DNA from: Punica granatum
Lineage: Eukaryota > Streptophyta > Magnoliopsida > Myrtales > Lythraceae
Length of the DNA stretch: 64,000 nucleotides
Assembly (NCBI RefSeq): GCF_007655135.1
Contig: NC_045127.1
Location: forward strand, 40,435,538 to 40,499,537
Direction: 5' to 3'
Below, piece after piece: positions 23,493 to 35,707 of the stretch. Position 1 is the first letter of the stretch; each line of letters opens with the position of its first letter. Under the pieces are notes generated by a model that searched no databases, was not told the origin of the DNA, and saw only the letters and a list, made by a program, of their open reading frames with translations. The translations under genes were made by a program, and so were the position numbers.

Positions 23493-24480
23493 TAAACACC
23501 AGCCACATGATAATCATATATATTTTACTTTCGGGTAAGGGAAAATCTTTTCCTATCGAAAAAAGATTGCTCCGAACTGTCGAAATACGAGGAGAAATAT
23601 AATTGCCCCTGTTTTCCAAAATTTACAAACCCGGCCATCCTCTCTATTCGGCAGTGCCGATTTCGGCAGAAATAGCACATCTCTTTCGGGTAATTATGAT
23701 ATCGGAAATTCGTAGGCTCCCTTGCACTAACCACATTAAAGTACTCCTGTTATCCTCTCCCTGCCGATCAAGAGAAACCCATAACATCATTTAATGGCCC
23801 ATTTGATTTAATATAATATAATTCGTTCTAGATTTAAAATTACGACATTTTGACTCTATTTTGTTAATAAAGTTAAAATTGTGAGAGACAATGACTCTTA
23901 TAATTTCGTCAAATTAAATATTAAAAGTTATTATTCTCCTAGTAAGTTCACTATTCAAAACTCGAATTCATGTTCTCCTTCTTGCAAAAATTGAAATTGC
24001 TTATGACTCCACCAATACTTTGATGAGACGTCATACCGTATTTATTTTCTCTCTTTATCGTATGAGTCTTTATAGCAATCAAAAAAATAAAAATATCAGT
24101 GAAATATAACTTGACAAAGTTTAATGGGCAGTCTCCATCCACTTAGAGCCATATTATTTTTTTCATTTACAAGAAAGGCTTATCGGACTAGTATATATCA
24201 ATCAAAAATTAAATAAAGGAGCACGAATAGTCTCGTCAACGAGAATCAAACTTGAAACGTCAAAATTATTAGGCGAGAGTTTGTGCAAGGCAATATGTCC
24301 CCTCCTAGAACCATTTTACTTCAATTTCTAATTTTTGTATCCATTTATTTCCTTTTTCTCGATCAGTATCAGATTCATGAGCCTGTCATAATTATTAGGG
24401 AAAAAAAAGAGAAGGAAAGAAAATTGCTATAATTACTTTGAAGCCTTCCCCTTCCCTTTTTCCTCTCCAAATAACCCCAC
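23493..24480. other. Intergenic, upstream of the carboxylesterase
   Basis: No gene recognised. The last 60 bases before the start codon (about 24445-24528) are pyrimidine-rich and lie just upstream of the coding region, which suits a 5' leader. No clear TATA box was chosen. Confidence 0.4.
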
Positions 24481-24528
24481 TTCTCATTCAGAGCCTTTTC
24501 ATTGTATTACCCCATTCTTCTCCTAATA

Positions 24529-27500
24529 ATGTCCGATCAGATCCCTTCCTCCTCCTCTCCAATGGACCCCTATGAGTTCCTGAAGATCTCCCCAAACCCT
24601 GATGGCTCCCTCACCCGCCACTCCCCGCTTCCTTCTGTCCCCGCCTCGGAGTCCTCCTCCGGCGCTGCCCGTTCGAGGGACGTCCTGCTGGACCCCGCCA
24701 AGCAGACCTTCCTCCGCATGTTCCTCCCTGCCACCCATGCTGCCAATGATACCGGCAAGCTGCCCGTGGTGATCTACTTCCACGGTGGTGGCTTCATCCT
24801 CTTCAGCGTGACATCCCTGCCATTCCATGAGTCATGTGCCCGCTTGACCGCCCAGCTCGGTGCCATCGTCCTGTCGGTCGAGTACTGCCTCGCCCCTGAG
24901 CACCGACTCCCAGCCGCATACTATGACGCGGTGGACGCGCTCAACTGGCTCCGCGACCAAGCGAGGTCGGGCGCCTCGGGCTGCGATGCGTGGCTGTGGG
25001 AGCATGCAGATTTCTCCAGGTGTGCGTCTTCAGTGTTTAGTTAATTCCCTTAAAACTAACTCTAACAATCCTGACTACCAGGAGCTTCCAGCGAAAAAGA
25101 ATACAATGAAATAACATTATTCCTCCAAACCCATTCGGTCTAAATATTTTTGTCCAAATAAAAGCGGTCAATACAAATAAATTGCCATTTATCGGCGACT
25201 AGTTTCCATCAGTAAAAACCCAAAAAACCATCAGTAAAACCCTTGTGGTGCTATACTGACGGTTGAAGGAGCTATACCTCTAGTTTTTATGACAATCAGA
25301 ATAGGTCTCGTGGCTATAGATATATACCGACAGCGTCATCATCAGTAAATGCCAAGTTTTTACCTCCAGTAATTTCCGTCATTACAAACCTTAAAAGCAT
25401 AAGTAAAACGACTGCTTTTCTGACTGACATTTCATCAATATAACATCATTTTAAGGCCAATCCTCTTATTTTCACAACTTTTACCGACGATTACTCGTCA
25501 TAATAGATTTGACTTGACTAGAGAGTTCCACTGATGGAAATCTATAGTGATCATAAAAATTCAAAATAAGCAACTTTGTGCATATTTGTTTGTTTCAGTC
25601 ACTGTCCCTATTTCTATTGAGTAATGGAGCAAATTAAAGCTCCCCCATTATCGAACCGGATGGAGAGAACCTGCTCTGCCTCTTGACAAGTTTGTCCCTC
25701 TCATAGAACCAACAAAGGCCTAAAATGCAAATGAAAAGGAAAAAAAGAAAAGGGAAAAAAGTTCATCAGCTCTAGCAAATTTATTTAAGCCCCATTTGAG
25801 ACTATACAAGATTAGAAAATCATGCTTATATTGCTGAGAAACTAAATGCCATGAAACTAGACATGTAAGATGATGAAAATTTCTTTAAATTGGCTTAAAT
25901 AAGAAAAGGAAGGAATGTCTAAATCAAGTCATAATGGAGATTCATAGATGGAATAAAGAACTTACATGTAAATAAACTACTTCCCAATTTTCAGATGAAA
26001 GGACTTGACCTTTGTGATCATGGACTTCCCGGCATCAGTAGAAGCACTCTTTCCCAACAATATCCTCTTTGCAAGATCTTTCTTATAGAATGCCTCAACT
26101 ACATCTTTGCCCTGTAAATTCAGAAAACACAAATATCCAAGTTTTCAGTTCAGTAAAACCAGAAGCTCTCTGTTTCTCTCTCTTGGGCTCCTCTCTGAGT
26201 CTCCATATCTCATTACAAAGTCTAGTTTTAGCCTCAGAGAAACAAGATAACCCACCTGAATAAAACCTGAACAGAGCCAACACCCTGTCAAGTGTATTCT
26301 CCAATTCCTCTTCTGATGTTCCTTTGTTACCAGCACGAAGCTTTTCATCCAGAAAATTTGCGATAAACTCAGCAGGTTGGTTCTGTCAAGTAAAGCAGTG
26401 AGAGATAGATACAAACTACGACCCTGCAAAATCATAAGGATTTCGTTTGAAAGAATCCAGGGTGCTCAAAGATGAAACAATATTTCAGTCATAGAATGCA
26501 AAAAGTCCAAACTACTCCACCCAGTCTATCGTAGCTCACACTGGAATGCCTTGGAAATAGGTCTGAACTTAGTATTTCACACGCTATGTTCAAATTAGTA
26601 AATGATCAAAAAGGAAGAGCACAAATAATGAACAATTACTAACCTGACAAAGATTAATTTGATGTTCAAACGATCCCTTAATGGTATTTGAGAAAAGTTG
26701 ACACGTTCTCTAAAGGTCTTCAATATGGTTCCCATCTATTAGCATTGTAAAGCCCTAACACATCAGACAAAGCAAAGCATTGTTTAGCATAATCCAATAT
26801 TTAAACCATACATGACTCTGCAAGTTGCCTAGAAATGCAAATGTATGTGCAGGAATGATTGAAATATCAAGTATGTCTACTCATAAAAGCACATACACCA
26901 TGGTTAACATTGTTCAAAACCAAATGGAAAGATATTGATATCAATACACAAAATCACGTGACTAACTGCCACATATTAGCTGTCAGCATCCAGCGGATAT
27001 GATGAACCAAAGACAATTATGGATGCATATATTTGAGCCAAAATTTCATATGCACAATGAAACAGTTTCATATATCCGCACCTTATCAAGGATAGCTGGG
27101 ATATGGCGCTTGGCGAGCTGTTTTTCTGTTGTTGCAATTAGAGGCTTCCTAGTACTCGTGTCTCGGTAAAGCAAGCACATCTCGTGTTCCTCATGCAATC
27201 ACACCTGCAAGAATATTTCATCTGCAATTTCCCATCAATCCACTAAAGACAGCTACGTTAAATTACACAAAGCACTAGCATTCATCTAAATTATCATTGC
27301 TACAAACACCAATTGCTTTACTTTGTTTGATAATTGTTCGTTACTTACTCAAGACTACCATAACAATCAACCAGGGTTGTGCTAAATCTGAATAATGACA
27401 GTCCAAATGCAAGCACTATTGTCAGGCAGAAAGATCAATGCACCTCCACATGCTTCGGATAATCTGGAACATCCGGTGGTTGCATGTGTTTCATGCATTA

Positions 27501-29392
27501 AGCACCATAAAATTCAGACATGCACTCAAGGAAAGGCTTCTCAAAGCTTTCTGAGTAAATTCCAAGTGCGGTAAACGGAAGTTTGAGAACCCAATTCTAT
27601 AAATGAGCCACGAAAGAAAAATATAATCTCCTGCCAAAATAACCTAGTAGTGAAACTGCTCAAAATTGAGTACATAATTGTGTAAAATTTATTCTAAGTA
27701 AATGGATATATTATGTTATAAAATTGATCTAAGCTAACGCCTTAGGCATCATTTATAACCCAAAAAAATTTATGTAACCTACATTATTTTTTTATGTATG
27801 ATTTTTTTTAAGACCACAAGTTAAAATTAATCTCATTTGGGCATCGACTTGGCACCGTCTGTGAGGTAGATTTAATCGAAAATAAAAGGAAAGGTTTCAG
27901 TGAAGGGAACTCTCTTATTCACCTCTATAGTTTTTTACCCTTGGATATATTATAGAAGGCTTTCTATAGAGTTCCATTGCACATAAAAAGAGAATCAAAT
28001 CGTAACCAAAATTAGTCAATATCAAATCATAACAATATCAACTCCTTATTTGACTGATAATCTTTCCTTATTTTTCTAGGATCAAATCTCATTGATTACA
28101 TTCAATAGATTTAATTTTATATTTCAGTTAATCTTTATTTCATGCACAGTAGATCAGTGATAGTAGATTAAAAGAGCATGGCAACCTCAAATTAATCTGA
28201 TTGTCTAACAGATGATGCTTTGGTCATTTTTAAGGGCGAGGCCATGATATCTCGTGTCGAAAAGCAAGATATCCATCAAGAGAGGAAGAAAAAGAAAATA
28301 ACTGATGGAAATACTATAAAACTACTGACGACTGCTTGTGCCATCACAATATACACAAACGGATACTTTGTTCGTCAGCAATACAATCTATAGTAACAGT
28401 TGATTTTGTCAGTATAGGTAATCTATATTGACGAGAAAATTTATCGTTAGTAAGTACCTACCTACAATGCTGCTTTGGTGGACTGTAGGTAAATGAGCAA
28501 CCTATAGCCTCAGATTTCTATTGCCGTCACTGAAGGGATGGCTTTTTGTAACAGTACCAGCCCCGAGTAAAAGATCCGTCACTGGAAGACAATTATTTTG
28601 TAATGGGTATATACTTTTTCCGAGGTAGTGTTACTCATCTCGTAATGTCCAATAAGATTTACTGGGAATACGTGGGAACGCTGTGGGCTTACTTGAGCTA
28701 CGTGTCATTAAACTACATTATAAAAGATCGATTGCGTTAGTATTAGACTACCATTCCTTCTTTTCTGGACCCATTTTTTTCCTTTATTATTAGATGTGTT
28801 AAATCGAATTTGAAAGTACAAAATTGCTCCAGTATTAATTAGGAATTTTTAGCACATCATGTATCTCTCATCGTGTTGCAGGTGTTTCTTGATGGGAAGT
28901 AGTGCGGGCGGGAATATTGTCTACCATGCGGCCCTACGTGCACTCGATATCGACTTCTCCCCGGTACAGATTAGAGGGCTGATAATGAACCAGCCCTACT
29001 TTGGTGGTGTCGAGAGGACAGGGTCCGAGACGAGGCTGGTCAACGATCGCATCTTGCCACAGGCAGCAAACGACCTGATGTGGTCGCTCGCGTTACCGCA
29101 AGGCGCCGATCGAGATCATGAGTACTGCAACCCGATGACTACCATGGAACACGAGAAAATCAGCAGGCTACCAAAGTGCCTAGTCCGGGGATACGGTGGG
29201 GACCCTCTCGTGGACAAGCAGAAGGAGTTCGCCAAGGCACTGGAAGCACGAGGGGCGCATGTGGTGACCCGGTTCGACGAGGGAGGATTCCATGCAGTGG
29301 AGCTCTTCGATCCCACAGCAGCCAAGGCTTTGTTCGAGATTATACATGAATTTGTGCATGTTACCTGTGCTTCTGTGAAATCAACTATGTAA
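24529..29392 (+). CDS. Carboxylesterase of the plant CXE family (CXE8/CXE9-like)
   Basis: Two exons, 24529-25019 and 28882-29392, join through a split Arg codon (HADFSR, then [10 protein letters not shown]) to give 333 aa, close to CXE family length. This alpha/beta hydrolase family hydrolyses short-chain esters and is probably cytosolic; the natural substrate is unknown. Visible signatures are HGGG (oxyanion hole, about residue 88), GSSAGG (nucleophile Ser), GYGGDPLVD (Asp) and the late His in GGFHAVELF. The sequence resembles my memory of Arabidopsis CXE8/CXE9 (DPYEFL-, [28 protein letters not shown]). The start is the ATG giving [18 protein letters not shown]; the later Met before DPYEFL is an alternative. 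Coding GC is far above the flanks. The 3862-bp intron carries an antisense CUL4 pseudogene and CACTA-like sequence, which may lower splicing efficiency. Confidence 0.92.
25140..28628. mobile_element. Candidate CACTA-like non-autonomous element in the carboxylesterase intron
   Basis: The right boundary (28607-28628) in reverse complement reads CACTACCTCGGAAAAAGT, like the CACTAC-AAAA termini of CACTA (En/Spm) transposons. Inside it (28300-28600) and near the left side (25200-25560), short motifs related to catcagtaaa, actgacg and ccgtcac recur, on the two sides largely in opposite orientation, as in CACTA subterminal repeats. Sequence between the two zones includes the CUL4 gene fragments. I could not find the left CACTA terminus or a convincing 3-bp target duplication, so the left boundary is only the start of the repetitive zone. 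Confidence 0.5.
25994..27577 (-). pseudogene. CUL4: CULLIN4 pseudogene fragment, introns retained
   Basis: Five exon-like blocks on the minus strand match the middle of plant CUL4, the scaffold of DDB1-linked E3 ubiquitin ligases. In gene order: 27577-27442 ([17 protein letters not shown]), 27206-27081 ([19 protein letters not shown]), 26757-26644 ([13 protein letters not shown], then [15 protein letters not shown] with the part between deleted), 26384-26256 ([20 protein letters not shown]) and 26112-25994 ([18 protein letters not shown]). Introns with recognisable splice borders separate them, so it came from genomic DNA, not mRNA. Stops (the Arg codon after HVEV is now TGA), an internal deletion and a frameshift before the GKDV block make it non-functional. 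Both termini of the cullin are absent. It lies antisense inside the carboxylesterase intron. Confidence 0.88.
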
Positions 29393-29900
29393 TAGTAATA
29401 TCATAGTGAAACAAATTAAACCAACCACCTAATAATGTGATACTGCTAGTTCCTTTGGTTTTGCCTTTTCTGGTCCCGGTTCTTTTGAGAGCCCAAGGAG
29501 AACCCAATTGGCATAAGCAAAGAACGCAACATCAAGAAAACATATATCTTTTCTAGTTTAAGGACCTGTGAGATGCATGTAACTTAACTTTTAATGATAT
29601 ACGTGCAATGATAGTTTTCAAGCAATAATTTGATTTTGTGATTTTTTTATGTTTGTATTTTCATTATCATATTAACTTTTGTAAGTATATAAATAGACAA
29701 AAGTAATTATAAGAATATCTGACACTTTAATACCAATAAAGAAGTTAGTCCTTCATGCAATTACTGCTTCATTACATTGTAGTAATTTCTCAAGGATGGT
29801 TTTTGAATTTTTATTAACTCATTTTATTCCTTGTAGTTTTTAATTTAATGTTGTGTGTTAATGAGCAAAAATTTAAACTAACCTGTTGTTTTTGAGTAAA
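29393..29900. other. 3' flank of the carboxylesterase gene
   Basis: AT-rich sequence after the TAA stop with no coding exon. The polyadenylation site is not defined. Confidence 0.4.
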
Positions 29901-29924
29901 AAATGAATGCACATGATAAATTTC

Positions 29925-30540
29925 GAGTATGAAATAAGACAGAAAATTTACACGATAAATATTGATTGAATTTTATGAGTTACAACCTGTAATTGTACTC
30001 TTGTAATTACAAGGAAAAAATTCTTTGATTCTTTTCGCTTATCCTAAACGCCGTTAGGAGGGTATTTGGGACTTGATCTCGAAACTTTGCGATTAGGCTT
30101 CGATTTAATGTTGCGTTACTGTATCTCCGGGCTTTGTGCTTGTTCTGAGACTTTCCCTTATACACGAACACCTTTAAAAATCATCAGCATGTGCGATTGA
30201 TCCGATCGATTGTGAAGCTAGCAGGAGTTGCCGTGACTTTATCCGCGTTCTTCGTGTTCTTCGTGTCTTCCTTTGAATCCGAAGTGTTCTTGAAATCTTG
30301 AAGCCTTTTGATCTTCTCTCACTCCATTAATTTACAGAGCACATGTTCTTTTCCTCATAGCTCTCTGAAGTTTCTGCTCTCCAAAAGGTCCCTATTGTGA
30401 ATGAGGACGGCTCGTATTTATTGGTGGAGAGGAGGGAGCCATCAATTTTTGCACATGCACATAATTGGTCGGTTCAAGATAATGATCTAATTTTTTCTCA
30501 TTTAAAAAAATAATTTATTATCCATTTAAGAGATACTAGA
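29925..30540 (-). mobile_element. Solo or partial LTR, second copy of the element at 50.8-51.4 kb
   Basis: This block aligns along its length, same orientation, with 50818-51433: gaaataagac-gaaaatt, ttacacgataaat, acgaacacctttaaaaatcatc, gaagtgttcttga-atcttgaag and ctcactccattaattt-cagagcac all recur. At 51.4 kb the same sequence precedes a Gypsy-like gag on the minus strand, so this is read as an LTR of that family in minus orientation. No gag is attached here. Target duplications were not checked exactly. Confidence 0.7.
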
Positions 30541-31249
30541 GGTAACTCGTGTCAACAGTTTTTTTTTTATTGTTTAAATTCTACAAATATAAAATATAAT
30601 AATTGATATCGTGGATGGACATATAGTTGAAAATTACATATTTACATGCTGACCTATATAAGAAACATTCTTACACATATTTATACTCGTAATTTATTAT
30701 ACGAAGGTGAGAATTTTCTTAAAGAATGAAATACAATAAAAATAGTGAGCTTCATATAAACTGCTAGCGAGTTAAGATAATAAAATGCATAGTTTTTTAG
30801 GTCAATACGTAACTGTAATTGTCAATCCCTATAATCCAGAAGCATGAACTGTATATGAACAGTTCTAATAAGATTTCTGGCCTTGTCCTCATAGTCATTG
30901 CTAGCAAGAGCAGAGAGATCAAAAGCAAGGGCTTTACCACCACATCAGTCTTTGCTATTGGAGCTGGCAGTGCAATTGAAGAAGATATGCTCTTACTATT
31001 TTAGTAAGGCCTTAGCCATATCCTACCGTGACATCTTCGCTTATTGACATCTCCTCTAGTTCGATTCTAAAACAGGAAATCATACAAAAATTATATGAAA
31101 ATGGATTTAATACACTTACATAATTTTATAAAATGCCATTTCATATTTCATAACTAACAAATTATTTGAATGCGTCATTCTTAATAGTTAAGAATATGAG
31201 TGACGAAATAATTCGGTAAGAATATCTTTAAATTGTTCACGATCGTAGG

Positions 31250-32905
31250 AGACTTAACTGGACATTATTTCTCCAGATAGATCATCACATCTGTCTGTTT
31301 CCATGATTAATATACATATACTAATAAAGATGGAGTAGTGAGTATCATGCTATCTGATAACTGTTATCATGACATATACGTGGATATTTATATGATAAGT
31401 AGTCGAACGTGACGTGCAGATAATATTCATTCGGTAATTTATTTGTGTAGATAGTCCTTAGACCTGAGATGGAACGCTATCTCAAGTATAGGTGATTAGG
31501 ATTTACTACTGCTAATATATTTGTAATTAGCATGAGTATTTGGCAGATAATGGTCCTAGTTAGTTATACTTGGAGTTAAGTGTCCGATCAAGACGGAATT
31601 CACTAACCGAGTAAACAGGGAAAAGGTCCTATGGATATGAGTTTTGTTATGGATCGAGAAATTCTCGACCGGGGTAGATAAACTCGAATAGAAAAGAGTT
31701 TTTGTTCAAGTACTACAGATCTAAGAATTAAATTAGAGAATTCATATAATCGGCTATAGAGTTTGACATTTACCGTAACTCTGGCTAGATCGGGATTTTA
31801 TAGTGAAAGGATTCAATGTATAGCATATACGATCAGAGGTTCATCAGAATGTTTCAATTATACATTCGTCATCATTTGGATAGTCACGATATACTGCTAG
31901 ATGTCACTCGTGAACTTTGGGAACCAAGGGCATTTTGGTAATTATACTTTTGGTTACAAAAAGAGTTTCTGATAGTGTCAAATGAGTTGATACCATAATC
32001 CCATTGCCATTTGATGATGAATTTAGTTAGTCACACACATTGAGCGTGTTTAAATCGAGAAAAGAATTAATTCTAATTAAGGAAGTTAATTAGGAATTAA
32101 TTATCGAACGAGGCTTGCAATGTGGTTGCAAGGGTACTAGCATATCCTGAAGCCGAGTTCAATATCAATGATAAATCTAATTAAGGAAATACAATAGTTT
32201 CCTTATTTGGAGAGTTTCTATAAATAGATTGTCTATTGATAGAAACTCGTATCAAGGACTTGTTTGATCTTTCTTTCTTACAACAAGGGCAAGTCATTGA
32301 ATGACTTAAGTGTGAGGACTCATTTGTGATTTATTAATTAATGTAGATTAATTAATAATTGCATTTTAGTCCCTAGGGTAAAGATATATATAGATATGTT
32401 CTTACAGATAACCATAGAACGTAATCGATCATCAACCGATATTAGAGAGAAAGAGAGAAGGTTTCGACTGAGGCAATAACAGCAACTCAGCCGCACAAAT
32501 CCCAAGGCTAATAGGGTTTCTTTTCGGTTCCGGTTCGACGTTTCGGTGTTGTCATTGACGTCCTTGAAGAGTTCCTTTCATTCCGTGACGATTCTATTCG
32601 AGATCGATGACCTAGATGGGAGTGTACGGGTCAAGAGGAGTCTAATCATGGTGGAGACGTGCTCGTGTGGACGAACTAAAGACGGGACACTTGGACGGTT
32701 AGTTTGATCGACTCGAATCAACAAGGTTAGTATAAAAGTCTAAACTTTTCTTGTAGATTCGATATGTGATTTTATCTATTCGTTTAGAAGGCGATTCTTA
32801 TGTCAAGATATGATCTTGAAGTTTTCGATTAAACGAACACACGATAAAAATTTGATTTTTACCGTAATTAATTTTTCCGCTGCGTACGTGCTCGGTTTTC
32901 TAACA
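31250..32905 (+). mobile_element. Copia-type LTR (5' boundary approximate)
   Basis: Noncoding sequence ending ttttctaaca at 32905, immediately followed by leader and a Copia gag remnant. It has the same style as the LTR at 20827 and a TATA-like ctataaataga near 32218. The conventional primer-binding site is not intact after the end. The 5' TG boundary could not be fixed, so the start is an estimate. Confidence 0.6.
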
Positions 32906-32984
32906 ATAACATGAAGAGCGATCAAGAGATTTTGAAAAACCTCAAGGAGTCCTTCAATCTCTCCCGAATTATTTTTCAGGGTTC

Positions 32985-33364
32985 ATTGTGAACTTTTACA
33001 TGAACAAGCTTTCATGTTTATTGCCTATGCTGCTGAATATGTTGGTCACTACCCAGAATGCTATGGCTAACAAGAGGAAGGATAAGGAAGTTGTTCTCGT
33101 GGATAATGCTTCTTCCAATAAGACTGATAAGAAGAAGAAGAAGAAGTCCAAGAAAGGTTTTGTCCCTCTGTCTTCAGATGGGGTCTCCATGAATAAGGGC
33201 AAAGCAAAAGTTGCTGCGGATAAGGGAACTTGTTTCTGCTGCAGCAAGGATGGATATTGGAAGAGGAATCGTCCTCAGTACCTCGCCTTGCTGAAGGCGA
33301 ACACGGGAAAGAAATATTCGGAAGGTATGTCTATCTTTTATACTCCAATGTTTCTTCTCTTGTG
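32985..33364 (+). pseudogene. Copia gag remnant with destroyed zinc knuckle
   Basis: The frame FYMNKLSCLLPMLLNMLV, a Lys-rich linker, then CFCCSKDGYWKRNR matches the C-terminal part of plant Copia gag. The nucleocapsid knuckle (normally C-x2-C-x4-H-x4-C) has Tyr in place of His and Arg in place of the last Cys, so it should not bind zinc. The N-terminal gag half, protease, integrase and reverse transcriptase are missing. It follows the LTR ending at 32905. Non-functional. Confidence 0.85.
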
Positions 33365-33369
33365 ATAAT

Positions 33370-34825
33370 GAAATTTTTACAACCCTTAAGATCGCGTCCA
33401 GATGAACGATGCTCCATGCAAAATTGGATTCTTGCCCCAGTGTAACGCTTCACGATCTTCAACAAGAGTTAACTTTTTAAATTCCCAAGTCCAAGATCGA
33501 CATTCTCTTTAGCTGCTCTATTATGTTAGTCCCCACTTATATTTTTTTGGTATAAATCCTGGTATTTGGAAAGTACAATAGGTTCCCACTTATATTTGGA
33601 GCACTGACTTTGCTTTTCTTTTTCCTTCTTTTGCTGCAACCGGAATCTGATTGTGGGCCTTGGCAAGAAGTAATTGAAGCAGGTTCCTTTGCCACCGCTT
33701 CGACTTTTGGTTTAATCAGCCCCTTTTTTTTTTCTTTTTCTATGCCTCTGTCCATGTATATATATTCCACTGTTTGGTCAAACCTTGTACCAAGAAGTTT
33801 TTGCTTGCAATTTCTTCCTTTCTTTAATTATAAAATAGTTATATAATCTGCACGTTTCGCGGGCATTTGTTGATATTATATTTTTATAATACAAAATATT
33901 AGGAATAAAAAAAATATTCGAAGTAGTTATATTAATTAGTATCCCGAAAAAATTATAAAAATATCATTAGGAACATATAATAAACTTGTAAATATATTAT
34001 GAAAACTTAGAAAATAATTGCAAAAAGTCTAAATTTATATTAACTATCTTATATCCGTGCGCTGCGTGGTATTTTTTTTTTATCAATTTTTGTATCACAA
34101 AATTAGCTAATTAACACATGGCAATATACGAACTATTATAAATAAAACAATGACATTAAAACTACGTAGTTTATCGAACAAACATAATAAACGCATATCA
34201 TGAATTAGCATCAAAGAATTAAAAATTGTGACTTTGACCAATAAATACGTATAATAGCATTATTAAAATGAAATAACCTATATAGTAAGAAATGATAAAT
34301 CTATAATATATATAGGTATATACATACGAAGAGCAAATGATGTCACGAGAAGTTATAATATAAGAAAAATTACAGTGATCAATAGAAAAATGACGTATAA
34401 AACGAACTTTTGTGTCTCCTTTTTATAGGATATTTAGCGTATTGAATTTAAATATGTCAAATCTTTTCAATTATCAAGAGAAGATTTATAATTTTTCAAA
34501 ATATTCTTTTATTATATAATTACATGCAAACGATATAGACATATATTTGAAATACGTTGAATATGATGCAAATAAAATATATTAAGAGTTCTTTTAATTG
34601 GAATTGAAAAGTCAATTGATGTGGAGTTGAGGGTTTGTGATTTGGCTTACGTAGTGAACCCACGTCTTTGTTTGTCGGCTTTTATATGTTATAATTGATG
34701 GGGCGACCGGAAGAGATGGCTGCTCACGAGCTAGGCAACACGAATGAAAGAATTTCGTGAGTCCAATATGCTTACGTAGAAAATCCTTGTTGGCCGAATT
34801 GAAAATTTTCATGAAAATAGGCTAA

Positions 34826-34856
<31 letters not shown>

Positions 34857-35250
34857 GTCATCCATACATGCAAAATTGCGATTTTGTCCCTTTTAAAAGC
34901 AAATCACTGAACCCACGTCCTTCAAAGGCGTCTCTTACTCGCAAGATCCTATTTCGTGACGCGGGTAAGCATCCTTTCTGCCCCCTTTGTTTTCTTTTTT
35001 TTAATAATACATGAGTACATCTTCTGGTCTTTATGTCCTTTTGTTTTAAATTCATGCCCACGTGTTCTCGGTTAGGCAAAATTGTTCGCATCGAGCTATT
35101 ATGATTCGACGGAATAATTTGACTTTGGTTCAACCGCACAAAGTTAACAGAGCGAATGGAACCGGAAGCTGTGATTTATCTTGACGGAGAATTCTCGAAG
35201 TCAACTACTGGTTCAAGGAGCATTCTTGGAATTGTCGGCTAGTTAACGGA
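33370..35250. other. Intergenic, AT-rich, no gene seen
   Basis: Contains a short duplicated phrase (cccacttatattt at about 33533 and 33587) and a TA dinucleotide microsatellite (about 34831-34855). Short open frames are unsupported. Confidence 0.4.
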
Positions 35251-35251
35251 A

Positions 35252-35700
35252 CTAGACAACCCTGACCGGGATTGCCATGTCTCCTAGTGGCACTAATGTG
35301 GAGGTAGTGAATTTGACTTCATCTCCATGTGAAATCAAACTCCGGATCCCGTGAAGAGTACCTCCAAGGCTATCGCCGATATCCATACATCTCGCCCCAA
35401 CTTCCGGTGTGGCATCTGGACTAAGATCAGTAAGCAACCGATGACCACCTGCAAAAGTGAGAACACTCAATCAGTTTCTACATATTCTAAGAAAGATATA
35501 TAAATCCACCTAAGGGTAATTACGATAATTATCAGAGTTGAGATTACCCTACCTGAGGCAATGTGATGATAGCACAAGGCCCAGGGAGAAGTCGTAAACT
35601 GCGGTGCTTCATTAGGCAGAGTGAGTCAGATTTCACGATGAAACCCCATCCACTTGCGACCAAGAAATACTGTGTAAAGAACCACATAAGTAACGTGGAC
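35252..35700 (-). pseudogene. Unidentified gene fragment, two exon-like pieces
   Basis: Minus-strand frames at about 35555-35670 (FLVASGWGFIVKSDSLC) and 35252-35455 (GGHRLLTDLSPDATPEVGAR, GDEVKFTTSTLVPLGDM) look protein-like. A donor (CCTCAG then gtaggg) and acceptor (tttgcag then GTGGTC) lie between them. The reading frames on the two sides do not join in phase through those sites, so the fragment is probably broken. I do not recognise the protein. It is cut off by LINE sequence at about 35708. Confidence 0.45.
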
Positions 35701-35707
35701 CTTTTTG

